A DNA stretch of 64,000 nt from the NCBI GenBank assembly GCA_037501455.1, contig CM074858.1:20898501-20962500 (forward strand), given 5' to 3'. A model generated the notes under the pieces. The model was not told the origin of the DNA, searched no databases, and was given only the letters and a program-made list of their open reading frames with translations. The number at the start of each line of letters is the position of its first letter. Position 1 is the first letter of the stretch. The translations under genes and the position numbers were made by a program. This document shows positions 33,784 to 45,039 of this stretch, piece after piece. Origin of the DNA: Lantana camara (lineage: Eukaryota; Streptophyta; Magnoliopsida; Lamiales; Verbenaceae).

Positions 33784-34626
33784 TGATGGGGTCAAAACAC
33801 GCTTGTCCTCATCTTGGCACGTGGCACCTTAGGATGATGACACTTGCTTCTCTAAGATTGAATCGGACATATACGAGCGCTCAAACCTTCGAGCGCTGGC
33901 ATCCCGCAAGGACATGCGTCAACTCTGCTATGGATAAACGTGCATCAACACTATTGCTCTTACCGCTCTTCCACAAGCGTCGTTGGTACTGCATGACTAG
34001 TACCTCAATCAATCTAAGCGAGCCTTCTTCGAGCGCCACATTCCCTCGGAGAGGCTTCCGCTTCAACTTCTTATAACAAGCTCTAGCCCTCATCCCCAAG
34101 CGGATATCTTGGCCTCCAAGGCTTCTGGTTGTCACGAGCGTGCTCCTAAGCCCTCGTTACCAACCCCCCAAACGGCTCTCTGACACACCGTACATGCCCA
34201 CGCACCTGCCCCTGTTGCCAACACTAACTCTCAGCAGCTTTTGCAGAAGATTCCTCCTAGGTTTCTCTCTCACAGCGCCACGTGTTAGGGCAACATTCGG
34301 CCAGGACCACATGAGGCAAATGACCAAAGGGTCCTTGACCAACCCTCAACTATAAATAAACAGAGTCATCTCCTTCACTGTAAGTGACCTTCATTACTGT
34401 AATTCCTACTTAGCTTACATTTCCTCTTTCAGATCATCATCTGACTTGAGCGTCGGAGAGCCAAACTGGGTATCACCCCCGGTCCTCCCAGCTTGGCCTT
34501 CTGACTTTTCAGTGTGTTTGTCCTAGCAGGTAGAACCTCATCCTCTCCGACAAAATTCCGGCGGTTTCCCAACCCAAACAAATTATAAAGTGATCGGATT
34601 CTGATCCCCCCATTCGGAACCCATCA
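33784..34626 (+). repeat. Tat 5' LTR
   Basis: TGATGGGGTC...GAACCCATCA. A TATA box, CTATAAATAAA, lies at 34350-34360, so transcription should start roughly 30 bp downstream. GAGCGCT motifs cluster in the first 250 bp. Confidence 0.95.
34351..34358 (+). promoter_or_regulatory. TATA box of Tat 5' LTR
   Basis: TATAAATA after CAACCCTCAAC, about 270 bp before the LTR end. It is conserved in the 3' LTR. Confidence 0.75.
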
Positions 34627-34630
34627 TTTT

Positions 34631-34648
34631 TGGCGCCGTCCGTGGGAA
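34631..34648 (+). other. Tat primer binding site
   Basis: TGGCGCCGTCCGTGGGAA begins four bases after the LTR. TGGCGCCG starts are typical of Tat/Athila elements; I cannot fix the priming tRNA. Confidence 0.85.
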
Positions 34649-34715
34649 ACCAGCTCTCAGCCTCTTTCTTCTCTTCTGCTAGTTGAAAAGCAAACACCCC
34701 AAAATCATTACAGCT

Positions 34716-36886
34716 ATGGTCGCTATGAGATCCGGCGCCGTGGGAGGAAGAGATAACACCCCCATGGCGTCAATACCATTGTTCCCTCCGCCTCTGTGGG
34801 CGGAGGCCCACCTCCTACCGTCGCTGATGGTGGGGTACCCCCCACAGGAATGACAACACAGGCAGAATCTTCAGTTCCCCCACCAGCACCGCCGGCACCA
34901 CCAGCTTCCGGCGCCGCCGGAGGAATTCCTCTCTTTGCTCTTCCACAGCCTCCCCAAACTCAATGGGTACATGCCTATGCAAACCCAGGAGGTCAGAGTC
35001 ACTTGATGCTGCCGCCGGGATACACGCTTACTCCCACTGTTATGGTGCCGCAGGTTCAACCGTACCTCGCCGACCAAATCCAGCTCCCGGTGGTGATCCC
35101 CAGGGAGGTTGAAGGAGTAGAGTTACCTCTACTAACTACTCAGCAATTGAGGGCTCTTTATGCCCAGTGTGAGTTTCAGGCGGCCCAGGGGGCATGGGAA
35201 AGATTCCATTCCATGTACTTTCCCTCTGGGTAGGCCACTCGAATCGCCGCCCCTGTAGGCGGCGGATTGTAAACTTTCCCTATTATGGAAACTCAGGCCA
35301 TCCTGAGGGTGCCGCCACCACCACCACCAGTTATTGAGATGCCCCGCCAGGGCAAAAACGAGCGTCCCCCTGTAGACAAAAATAGGGAACCCACTGAGAG
35401 GGTCAACGAGAATGAAGGGGACTCCCATGTTTCCAGGAGGGCTTCCCGTGCCGCCAGACAAGGAGACAGGGAAGGGGATGCGAACCCTAACATCCTCGCA
35501 GCTGTGCAAGACCAGCTACAGGGTTTGAAGGACATGGTCGGACAGCTCTCTCGAGCACGGTCTCAGATCTCCCACAGTAGGGATGAACGAGCCGATAACA
35601 GAGATGCTCGTCACAAGGACCGACAGCCGCAGGTCCCTCGCCGAAAGGAACAAGAGGAGAATTTCTGCACCTACGATTACCATCCATTAGCGAGGGGCTC
35701 CCCCCTCGTGGAAGAAGTTTTGATGGCCCAAGCAGGAATGACCAAAATCCCCACTTCCATCAACCGCTACGACGGTACAACCGATCCGGCTGAACATTTG
35801 GATCATTTTTTACATCTGATGCACCTCTACGAGCATTCCAGCAACTATTGGGCCAAGGTTTTTGTCACTTCCTTGGTAGGAATGGCACAAGAGTGGTGCA
35901 AGAGATTGCCCCCACGATCGATACACTCCTACAAAGAGTTAGCCGACGCTTTCCTCAACCACTTCAATTCTCTGAAGGCCCCAGTCACTGCGCCCACTGC
36001 CCTTTACAACATGGTGCAGGGCAAGAATGAGTCTCTTCGCTCGTTCTTCGCCCGCTTCAACAAAGAGATTCTGCAAGTGGAGAGGCCGTCCATGGATTTC
36101 TTGACCCCGGTGCTCTTTCAGGCTGTGGATCACAAGCAATATGTGAGCAAAAAGTTTGCTGATGCTATCGTGGAGAGAAGGCCAGGGACACTCATGGCCT
36201 TAAGAGAGGTTGCCGAGCCGTTTTTCGCGCTCGAAGACATGTACGGGACGAATGGGCCCAGACATCACAACCCAGCAAGAAACGAGCGCCATCCGGAACG
36301 AGGGCGCGAAATCACTGTTAAGAAGGAGCGTTCTCAGGAGCGCAAAAGGTCGCCACTGCCCCCTCGACGTTTCGAACGTATCCCACTCACCCGACCGAAC
36401 TCAGAGGTCTATAACCTCTCTGACAAGAAACTCTTTAAGAGACCCATCAAGATGAGAGAGACTGAGTCGCTGAGACGTTCGAACAAGTACTGTGCCTTCC
36501 ACAAGCAGAAGGGGCTCGACACGGATGAATGTCGCCAGCTGGAAGCTGAGATTCAAAGGCTCGTTGCAGGGGGTCATTTGAAGGAATTTGTGAAAATTCT
36601 GGAGCGCTTTGATGAGCACAGTCGGGATCGTTCTAGGGAAAGAAGAAGGAGCCCGTCCTGGTCAAGAAGTCCGCGAGGAAGAGGCCCCCCCGAGACCAGC
36701 AGCCATCGGGGCAACAAAGGAAAGGCCCCTGAGCAGGAAAATGCGCCTTTTGCGGTCATCAACATGATAGCGGGAGGTTTTTCAGCGGGAGATTCCAATG
36801 CCGCTCGGCGGAGGTATGTCCGGAGTTACGACCAACGCCCATCCGTGCCCAAGTCTGTTTATGCTATACAGAAGGCCAAGGATTAG
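34716..36886 (+). pseudogene. Tat gag
   Basis: The first ATG after the leader (34716, MVAMRSGAVGG) is probably the original start, but its frame fails at 34853. A second frame (34796-35233) carries a Pro/Gly-rich N-terminus and ends at TAG 35231-35233, with a further stop near 35270. From 35285 the same frame is open for 533 codons. It holds a coiled-coil-like NILAAVQDQLQGLKDMVGQL, the Gag core (INRYDGTTDPAEHLDHFL ... WCKRLPPRSI ... FFARFNKEI) and a finger-like CAFHKQKGLDTDEC, in which Leu replaces the usual His. An Arg/Ser-rich tail ends at TAG 36884-36886, after which the protease follows in the same frame. Gag forms the particle that packages element RNA. Confidence 0.9.
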
Positions 36887-37807
36887 CGCTCCCGAGAAAA
36901 TGATGTAATAGGCTTTAATGATAGGGATTTAGGGCACATTGTAACACCCCATGGGGAAGGTGAAACTTCTGACTGCCCCATGGTGGTTAGTGTTGATGTC
37001 CACAATCACGTTGTAAAAAGGGTGTTGGTGGATAGTGGAAGCTCTGTTAATGTTTTGCCTTACTCCACATTTTTGAAGATGAATGCGGACCTCCCACTAG
37101 AGCCTCTCAAAACGGCTCTCATTGGTTTTGGGGGATCAGAAGTTGTCCCACGAGGGCAAATACGCTTGGCCACCTCATTTGGCCAAGCCCGCTAGCATAA
37201 GACGCTCACAGTCACGTATGCCGTGGTAGAGATTGATATTCCCTATAACAATATCGTTGATTTCAAAGCCATTATCTCCACCTATCACCAGAAGATTAAG
37301 TTCCCCACCCCCGAGGGCGTTGGAGAAGTACTGTGCAATGTGCGAGAGGCTTGGGAATGTTACATGTTATCCCTCAGAAAGCCTAAGGCGGAGAAAACCT
37401 TTCAAATCGGATCTACCAAAAATCCTGTTGACTTTCCCAACCTGGACAAGGACGGCCCAATACGCAAGAGGGCCAAGCTATACAAGAAGAAGAACAAGAA
37501 GAGGAAGGATGCTAGCACCAAGAGTCCCCTCGAATGCACCCCGCCAGGGACGGTCGAAGAATCATCCTCAGAAGGAGACGAGCGGGAGGAGGATGGGCCC
37601 GCTCCTAGCGAGCGCTTGATCGAAAAGAAGAGGGCGCTCGAACTTTCTCGCCCTGAAATAAGGATTGAACCCTCAGAGAAGTTCCTTTCTATTGAGCTAG
37701 AACCTGGAAACAAAGATAAAACTACTCAGATAGGGTCCAACCTCTCGGGGCCTTCTCAGATTATGATGATTGATTTCCTCAGAGAGAACATTGATGTATT
37801 TGCGTGA
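36887..37807 (+). pseudogene. Tat protease and protease-RT linker
   Basis: Continues the gag frame: GFNDRDLGHIVTPH, then the aspartic protease site VLVDSGSSVNVLPYSTF and the flap region (IGFGGSEVVPRG). TAG at 37193-37195 interrupts it. The frame then resumes with TVTYAVVEIDIPYN and ISTYHQKIKFPT; a short stretch usually found between those two appears deleted near 37250. The linker is charged (Lys-rich, then Glu/Ser-rich) and leads to RT; the frame ends at a TGA at 37805-37807, where it shifts by one base. The enzyme would cut the polyprotein. Confidence 0.88.
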
Positions 37808-38835
37808 AAGCCTCTGACCTCACAGGGATTGACCCAAGCGTCATTGTCCACAGGCTTAATGTGGACCCTTCGTTTAAGCCCATCAAACAGAGGAAACGAG
37901 ACGTACACGGCTTTCGAAAGAAGGTCATCGAAGAAGAGGTTAATAAACTATTGGAGGCTCAATATATTGAGCCCATCTTATACCCAGAATGGTTGTGTAA
38001 CGTGGTTTTGGTGCCCAAGAGTGCTAACAAGTGGCGAATGTGCAATAATTTCACTGACCTTAACAAGGCTTGCCCTAAGGATCCTTACCCTCTGCCCCGG
38101 ATAGACCAACTGGTGGATTCGACCGCTGGATGTGAACTTATGAGCATGATGGACGCCTTTCAAGGATACTATCAGATCTTTATGGCTCCAGAAGACCGCC
38201 CCAAAACTTCATTTGTTGTTCATTTAGGGGTGTATTGCTTCCTAGTCATGCCTTTTGGGCTGAAGAACGCTAGAGCCACATATCAGCGGCTCGTCAACAA
38301 GATGTTTGAAAGAGAAATTGGAGGGTCCATGGAAGTTTACGTAGATGATATGATTGTTAAAAGCGAGCGTCAGGACTCACATCTGGAAGATCTCAAGCGT
38401 ACTTTTTCAATCCTGCGTCAGTATGGGATGAAGTTGAACCCTTCAAAATGCACCTTTGGAGTACAAGGGGGAAAGTTCTTAGGATACATGATCAGTCAGA
38501 GGGGAATTGAAGCCAATCCTGAGAAGATCAAGGCTATCTTGGAGATCCCCTCCCCTCGAAATCTCCGAGAAGTGCAAGTATTAGTAGGAAAGATCATCTC
38601 CTTGAACAGATTCATTTCGCGCTCGGCGGACAGGAATCTTCCTTTCTTCAAGATTTTGAGAAATGCCCGGAACTTCGCTTGGACGGAGGAATGTGAAAAG
38701 GCTCTACAGGATATGAAGGCTTATCTAACGAGCGCTCCGCTGCTGACTAAACCCATCGAAGACGAGAGGCTATTTATATACCTTTCTGTTTCGGCCGAGG
38801 CTACGAGCTCTGTGTTGATAGCTATACGAGAGTGA
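37804..38835 (+). pseudogene. Tat reverse transcriptase
   Basis: Entered by a one-base frame shift relative to the protease. Typical blocks are present: VIVHRLNVDPSFKPIKQRKR, WRMCNNFTDLNKACPKDPYPLPRID, the VMPFGLKNA block and the catalytic YVDDMIVKS, then FLGYMISQRGIEANPEKI. The start of the gypsy RNase H (LFIYLSVSAEA) follows, and TGA at 38833-38835 interrupts it; the same frame continues in the next entry. The catalytic Asp pair is intact. Confidence 0.92.
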
Positions 38836-38841
38836 AAACAC

Positions 38842-40887
38842 TTGCCCGTTTATTACTTAAGCAAGATGTTGCAAGGAGCTGAGAAAAAATATTTGGAAAT
38901 CGAGAAATTTACGTTTGCCCTCATCAATGCATCAAGACGTTTGGGGCCTTACTTTCAGGCGCACTCAATAACGGTACTCACTGATCAACCCTTGAAACAA
39001 GTTTTGTCCGAACCAGACGTGTCAGGGAGACTGATAAAGTGGGCCGTTGAATTGAGCCAGTTTGATTTATGCTTTGAGCCCAGAACTGCCATACAAGCTC
39101 AGGTTGTAGCTGATTTATTGGTTGAGCGCTTTGGTTTAGAGCCCGCTGTTCCTGAGAACGAAGGATTGTGGGTCCTGCACACGGATGGTTCCTCAACCTC
39201 TCAAGGGGGAGGAGCGGGGGTAGCCCTCAGAGACCCCAATGGGATTGAGCTGGATTTTGCGATCAGGTTGGATTTTCAGGTCACAAATAATGAGGCAGAA
39301 TATGAAGCCCTTGTACAGGGATTGAAAATTGCTTCTCAGAATGGAGCTTCCAGAATTACTGCGTATGTGGATTCGCAGTTAATTGCGAGCCAAATTGAAG
39401 GAGCTTATGAGGCTCGAGAAACCACCATGGTGCAGTACTTAAGCATAGCCAAGGAGATCATTGGGAAGTTCAAAGAATTTCATCTGCTTCAAATCCCGCG
39501 AGCCGAGAACGAGCACGCTGATGCTCTTTCGAAATTCGCCTCATCGTTGGAAGGCACTTCTGAGCGCTCGGTGATGTTCCTCAGAACGGAAGAGCCTCTG
39601 ATTAAGGAGAAAATTGCCAAAGAGGCGGTTGCTATGATTGATCCGCTTGAACCATGTTGGCTGGATGACATCATCAGGTTCCTTAGAGATGGTATTTATC
39701 CCACTGATAAGGTAGAGGCTCAGAAAATAAGGAGCAAGGCCCCTCGATTCTCTTTAGACTCTGAGGAAAGACTGTTCAAGAAGTCATTTCAAGGGCCTCC
39801 ATTGAGGTGTTTAAGGCCCTCGCAGGCGAGAGAAACGCTTGAACTCATTCACAGTGGGAGCTGCGGGAATCACTCAGGAGGGCGGATTCTGGCTAAGAAG
39901 ATTCTAAGGAGTGGGTTTTATTGGCCCACGGTTCTGCATGACGCCCTCGAGTTTTCCAGAAAGTGCCCAAAGTGTCAGTTCCATTCCAATCTCCCTCAAA
40001 TGCCGGCCGCTCAAATGATCCCAATAGATGTTTCCTGGCCCTTTGACCAATGGGGAATAGACATTGTGGGCCCCTTGCCCATCGCTGTTGGACAAAAGAA
40101 GTTTATCATTTTGGCTGTCGATCATTTCACTAAGTGGGCCGAGGCCGAGGCCGTGGCAAAGATCACCTTCCGGGTTGTGAGGGACTTCATTTGGAAAAAC
40201 ATCATATGTAGATACGGCATTCTGAGGGTGCTTATTTCTGATAATGGATCCCAGTTCATAGCCGCTGACACACGAGAGTGGTGTTCGGAATTGGGGATTG
40301 AACAACGCTTTACCTCCGTAGGCCATCCCCAAGCCAATGGACAAGCAGAAGTTACCAACAGAGTCATTTTGCAGCACCTGAAAACGATGCTGGAGAGTAA
40401 GAAGAGTGAATGGGCAGAAGAGTTGCAAGGGGCACTTTGGGCTTATCGCACTACTCTACGAGCGGCCACTGGCGAGACACCTTTCGCGCTTGTGTATGGG
40501 TCAGAAGCAATGGTACCAGCCGAGATTGCAAATGAATCCGCTCGTGTAGCTTATTTTGAGCCTCAACTTAATGAGAATAACAGAAGCCTAGAATTGGACT
40601 TATTGGAAGAAAAAAGAAACCAAGCTTGGGCCAAGATACACAAATATAAGGCAACTGTGGCTCAACAATACAACAAGCGTGTGAGGGAAAGAACCTTCCA
40701 ATTAGGAGATTTGGTCCTGAAGAAAGTCGAAGTATCCAAACATGTGGGGAAGTTGGACCCCAACTGGGAAGGTCCGTTCAAGGTAGTACAGATCAGAGCA
40801 AATAACACCTACACCCTGGCGACACTTCAAGGCGAGCGTTTGCCTCACCTTTGGAATGCATGTAATCTCCGGCGGTTTTATGTTTAA
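38842..40887 (+). CDS. Tat RNase H, second (archaeal-type) RNase H and integrase
   Basis: 681 codons without a stop, in frame with the RT part. Order: remainder of gypsy RNase H (PVYYLSKMLQGAEKKYLEIE ... VLTDQPLK); a second RNase H with HTDGSSTSQGGGAG, NNEAEYEALVQGL, AYVDSQLI and ENEHADALSKFAS; then integrase with its zinc finger (HSGSCGNHSGGR ... CPKCQ) and the DDE residues in WGIDIVGP, ISDNGSQF and NGQAEVTN. The C-terminal domain (GDLVLKKVE ... WEGPFKVV) is also present. The second RNase H is diagnostic of Tat elements. There is no initiating codon of its own, so the segment depends on readthrough of the upstream stop. Confidence 0.93.
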   Translation: MPVYYLSKMLQGAEKKYLEIEKFTFALINASRRLGPYFQAHSITVLTDQPLKQVLSEPDVSGRLIKWAVELSQFDLCFEPRTAIQAQVVADLLVERFGLEPAVPENEGLWVLHTDGSSTSQGGGAGVALRDPNGIELDFAIRLDFQVTNNEAEYEALVQGLKIASQNGASRITAYVDSQLIASQIEGAYEARETTMVQYLSIAKEIIGKFKEFHLLQIPRAENEHADALSKFASSLEGTSERSVMFLRTEEPLIKEKIAKEAVAMIDPLEPCWLDDIIRFLRDGIYPTDKVEAQKIRSKAPRFSLDSEERLFKKSFQGPPLRCLRPSQARETLELIHSGSCGNHSGGRILAKKILRSGFYWPTVLHDALEFSRKCPKCQFHSNLPQMPAAQMIPIDVSWPFDQWGIDIVGPLPIAVGQKKFIILAVDHFTKWAEAEAVAKITFRVVRDFIWKNIICRYGILRVLISDNGSQFIAADTREWCSELGIEQRFTSVGHPQANGQAEVTNRVILQHLKTMLESKKSEWAEELQGALWAYRTTLRAATGETPFALVYGSEAMVPAEIANESARVAYFEPQLNENNRSLELDLLEEKRNQAWAKIHKYKATVAQQYNKRVRERTFQLGDLVLKKVEVSKHVGKLDPNWEGPFKVVQIRANNTYTLATLQGERLPHLWNACNLRRFYV

Positions 40888-41867
40888 AAACTCCTTACCA
40901 GGTGATGATGTAACCACCTCGTTAGTGAGCTCTTAGAGCTCCAAATTACAACTAAAATATGATACCTTCCTCTCAGTATCTTTGGATTTACACTTCTTTA
41001 TTTTGCTTGATCGTATAAGATCCACACCCCTCGTCCTCACGAGCGTAATGGGTCACTTATATTGTACATGGGTTACGCTTGCCAGCTCTCTACTCCACAT
41101 GAGGGGACGCCCTCATAAGGATAGACTGGTAACGCTCACAACCAACTTAATAAAATGGAAGAAAAATACAATGAAAATCCCAGTAGACCTTAGCTGTCTG
41201 TCACGACGCCTTGCGCTCGAAAACGGGATCGTTCGCGAGTCCAAAAATGGGACCAGTGCAAGCATGTTCATCCGATAGCAACGTCATCAAGAAGAAATTT
41301 CACAAGTCTTGAACGAGGGCAATCACTCAGTAAGACCCTCGCAAATACTCAAGACTTAGCAAAATTTCCCAAAATTAAGAATAAATTTCACAAGTCTGGA
41401 ACGAGGGCAGTCACCCAGTAAGACCCTCATATTTCCTCAAGACTTAGCAAAATTTCTAGGTATAAAAGCAAAAATTCACACAAGTCTGGAGTGGGGGGCA
41501 GCCTCACAGTAGGACCCTCATGATTACTCCAGACTTAGTAAAATTTTTTAAGTTTTGCAAGATGTAACCAAATCTTCTAAGTATCAAAAGCCTATCAGAA
41601 ATATGCAATGTTTACCAAGCATACTACACACAATCTTATTACTGCAAAGATCTGTTCACAACGTGCGACAAGTAAAAGTTAGCATTCAAGAAAATGGCAA
41701 AAGACAGCAGTATAAGAAGGAGGGATTTCATTCGATGAGGGCTTTATGCCAGACACTGCAAAATGAGGACTCAAAGGTCCGTAAACATTATTACAAAAAA
41801 AAAAAAAAAACGGGAGAATTGAAGTAAGATAAGAAGAATTGCAAAGCTAGGCTGGAGAGAAGGGACT
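40888..41867. other. Spacer between converging pol and antisense gene
   Basis: No credible gene. It holds the hairpin units at 41297-41550 and an A-run near 41799-41812. Both converging transcripts are expected to end here. Confidence 0.7.
41297..41550. repeat. Three tandem hairpin units (~88 bp each)
   Basis: Unit starts are about 41297, 41385 and 41474. Each reads AAGTCT.GA..GAGGG - loop - CCCTC...TC.AGACTT - AG.AAAATTT. Outer arms are 41304-41312/41349-41357, 41392-41400/41437-41445 and 41482-41490/41528-41536; the inner pair is GAGGG/CCCTC. Unit 1 pairs T with A in the outer arm. Unit 3 has G with C at that position and extends to 11 bp (AAGTCTGGAGT/ACTCCAGACTT). Unit 2 has one mismatch. 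Bidirectional terminator, RNA stability element or packaging element are all open. Confidence 0.85.
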
Positions 41868-44741
41868 TCAGGCGGCGGGAGCAATGTCTTCCTCTAGAAC
41901 CACCAAAACAGGACCTGCTGGCTCTTGTTGAGGGGCTGCGGGAGGCTCAGGATTGTTGGCCCCAGGCGCTTGTTGGTCGTCGGGCTCGTTAGCATTGGGC
42001 CCATTGGCAGGAGCAAGGACGTTTTCGCCAACTGGAACAGGGGCATTCTCCTCGACAGGCACTTGAGGCTCATTTTCAGGAGGATCATTTTGTGCGGCTT
42101 GTGGAGCACTACTTATCGGATGGGCATCCGTGTATTCGTCTTGGAGAAGCTTAACCAAGAAGTCATACTCCAATTCAGCAATGGTGTCTGCGGGGTCATC
42201 CTGATCTTCGTCATCTTCCTCGCAGCGCTCATTGAACATGAGCCCAGTGCCCTCTGCCTCTCTCATAGCCGGGTTGGTTAGCCCCTTGTGGACACCCTGT
42301 TCGATAGCTAGGTTGAAGGCCTTTTGAGCCTCGTCCAAGCAGTGCAAGGAAGCCACAAAGTTGAAGGCCTTTGAGTGGCAGAACTTGATGAGGGCCTCCT
42401 TGTTCGCTCGGTGAAGACTTTGAGGCCATTCATGCATCATCTCATTGAACTTCCTCTCAGCCTCCAGAGCCCTCGTTTTCCAGTTCTCATGCTCGGCCTC
42501 TGCCTTCTTGAAGCCCTCCTCCATTTGGGCCAACTTGCCGCTCAAGCTGCTTCGAGCGCTCTCCATCGCCACAAAGTCCTCCTTCAGTTTCTTCAACTCC
42601 TCCTCCGCTTTTTCGTACAACCCCTTGAGGGATTCGTACTTGGCCTTCTCCACATCCAGCTCCACCTGGATTTGAGCAGGATCATTTGCACGCGCCATTT
42701 TCTTGTACTTAGCTTTCCTATCAGCATAAACCGAGGCACGCATCTGAATATTTTTAGCCCTCGGGAGTACTTGCTACGCACGCACGAAAAAACAAAAGTG
42801 TTAGCAGGAATATGGAAAATAGTACCTTCCAGAGGTATTGAAGTTGAGAAACTTACAGAAACTATGGCCTGCATCATGTCATAGGCCACCATCTCGATAG
42901 GCTCAGCGTACAGATGCTTGTGATCTGCAGTAAATTGGGCCCTTTCAATTAGATCCTCGCCGACGGTCTGGGTGAGAGTCCCAGGTCTCAATAGGACCGG
43001 ATCCCCGTCTACGGAGCCGGAGAAGCTCCTATCCTCTCGCCGGGTAAACCCCCACAAGTATTCCCCTTCGGAAGAGGAGGTTTCACCGCTACCCTTGGGG
43101 CCCTCCATTACTTGTTTCCCTTTGCCCGTTATTGCGACGGTGTCGGGCATCCGCTTCCTTTTGTGGGAAGGTTGAGTGGAGCCTTCAGGGGCCTCGATTA
43201 TCCTCACATTGGTAGCACGCCTCGTTGAGTTGGCGGCCTCGGGGTTGACCACCCTTGAATCTGCGGCTGGTGGCGGCCGTACCACCAAGCGATCTTCAGT
43301 ATTGGCCGCACGGTTTTCTTCTCGGCCACGAGGGGGTTGCACATTCGAAGATGAGCCCGAACCACGAGCATCACCCCTGCTACCACGGCTTCGAGGGCGT
43401 TGTTGCTCCCCCTTTTGGGCCTGGTTCCTGTTGGCATGAGCGAAACGAGCGGCGTGCCTAATTCCTTCTGCCATCTCTAAGATATTTGCTCCTACAAGAA
43501 AGACAAGTACCAGAGTTAAAAATCCATAAACAAATTATTCGTTGTGCAAGATTGTAAAGAGAAGAATACAGTTAGTATCCCTATCTAAAAGTTAGTGCCC
43601 TAAGAATCTAACCATCTCTTTCCATGTCACGAGCCGGGGGGTTGTCGAGATAGTAAGGGTCGTTAGAGAGACCACACAAGAACATAAGCTCTGCGTCGTC
43701 TATCCAGTCTTTCGCTTCAATAAGGTGACCCTCGTCCCTAAGAGCCCCGGCCAAACTCTTGGCCCAATCCTTGGGAAGGGCAGGTTCCAGGTGGCTCTTT
43801 GAAACCGAACCCCAATTTGAGGGCACCCCAAAGCCTTCTTCCGTGGGAGCCTTGACAAAGATAAATTTTTCCTTCCAGTTAGGACCGTAAGTACTGGAGG
43901 GAGAATTGATTAGCTTCGTGTGAGCTCTCGCTTGGACGTAATAGAAGCCCGCCTCAGGGGATGAGCGTGATGAAGTGACTACTTGGAAGAGTACATTAAA
44001 GTTCCTCACGAAGGGCTCGTAACCAACGCTTCTCATCAGAATCACGAAGCTTGTTAATAGAGCCAGGCCGTTGGGCACGATTTGGGAAGGACAGAGGTTC
44101 AGGTCGTTCAGTAAATGGGCCATTGAGATCGAAATTGGGAACCTCAAGCCCCCAGAGCTGACAACATCCACGTACACTGCCATCTCACCAGGAGGCGGAT
44201 GATTGGCACGCTCGTGTTTGGCAGGGATTTTCCATGTGAAGCGCTCATCCCAGAAGATGGGTGCCAGCATTGTTTTCACCTCCCCTAGAGTAACCGTGCT
44301 GGGAGTTTCATCTGGGGTGCGCTCGGTAGCCTGGTAGCCTGAGTCTTCACCCTCCTTGGATCCTTTGGACTTTTTGGTTTTTCTGGGCTTTTGAGGTTTT
44401 TTGCCCTTTCCTTTGTCACGGGCCCTTTCGGAGGGCCCCGCTGCCTCTACTGTCATCGGTGCTAGAGCGGCCCTTGCCACCGTCACAGCATGGCGGTGGG
44501 GATGGGCAGCACTCTCAGTTATTGGAAGAGTCCCCCCCCCCCCCCCCCCCCCCCGTCTCTCTGCCTCCATTACCAGGTTCATCTCTTCAAAAAGAGGTTC
44601 AATCGCTTCTGGGTCCCTTACATCTATAACTGTCATGGCCTCTTCCAACCCTTCATCCCTGGAAGAATCCGGAGGAGATGAATTTTGGGTGGCCATCCCA
44701 CTGATTCCACGGGCAAACTCCTCTACATGTCGATTGGCCAT
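41868..44741 (-). CDS. Antisense accessory gene of Tat element, three exons, 889 codons
   Basis: Exons 44741-43613, 43491-42857 and 42773-41868. Introns are 121 bp (G|GTTAG ... TTGTAG|G) and 83 bp (T|GTAAGT ... GCGTAG|C). Exon lengths 1129+635+906 = 2670 are divisible by three, and the frame crosses both junctions without a stop. Residues: Gly run 64-70 from a 23-base G tract; basic KGKGKKPQKPRKTKKSKG about 110-127, a possible nuclear signal; a conserved region about 188-335 (AVYVDVVSSGGLRFPISISM ... WKEKFIFVKA) resembling the plant 'putative gypsy type transposon' family. Exon 2 is Arg/Ser/Gly-rich, with SHKRKRM. Exon 3 is a coiled coil (about 605-700) followed by an acidic, Pro/Ala/Glu-rich tail. 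Antisense ORFs here are known in some Tat elements such as Grande; the function is unknown. Confidence 0.87.
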
Positions 44742-45030
44742 CGCGGTGTAGGAATTTGAAAGAGATTTGGGGATTTTCTCTGGGAAAGGTTGTACACCTA
44801 AAGAGATTTGAGATTTCCGGGGAGGGGAAGCCTAAGGAATTACTGAATCCTAAATTTGATCCTAAAATTAGCGAAGTTAGAAAGTTTCACCGAATATTAC
44901 CTTAAGATTTCTGGGAAGAACTTAAAGGAAGGATGGAGTGCTTTGTGACTGGTATGCGGAGAAGTTTTTTTGCAGAAGGGTGCTTGAAGGATATGTTCAC
45001 GTAAAAAAGTGGAATGGTTACGGGATCCCT

Positions 45031-45039
45031 TATTTATAG
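45031..45039 (-). promoter_or_regulatory. TATA box of antisense gene
   Basis: Read on the minus strand: CCCTATAAATAAGGG. It lies 290 bp upstream of the antisense ATG (44741), so a start near 45000 would leave a ~260-nt 5' UTR. The start codon context GCGATGGCC is good for plants. Confidence 0.65.

Noticed and set aside
42593..42773. Unspliced continuation of antisense exon 2 as a separate gene
   Set aside because: Splicing at GTAAGT/GCGTAG explains both frames and keeps phase; the unspliced tail resembles no part of the family.
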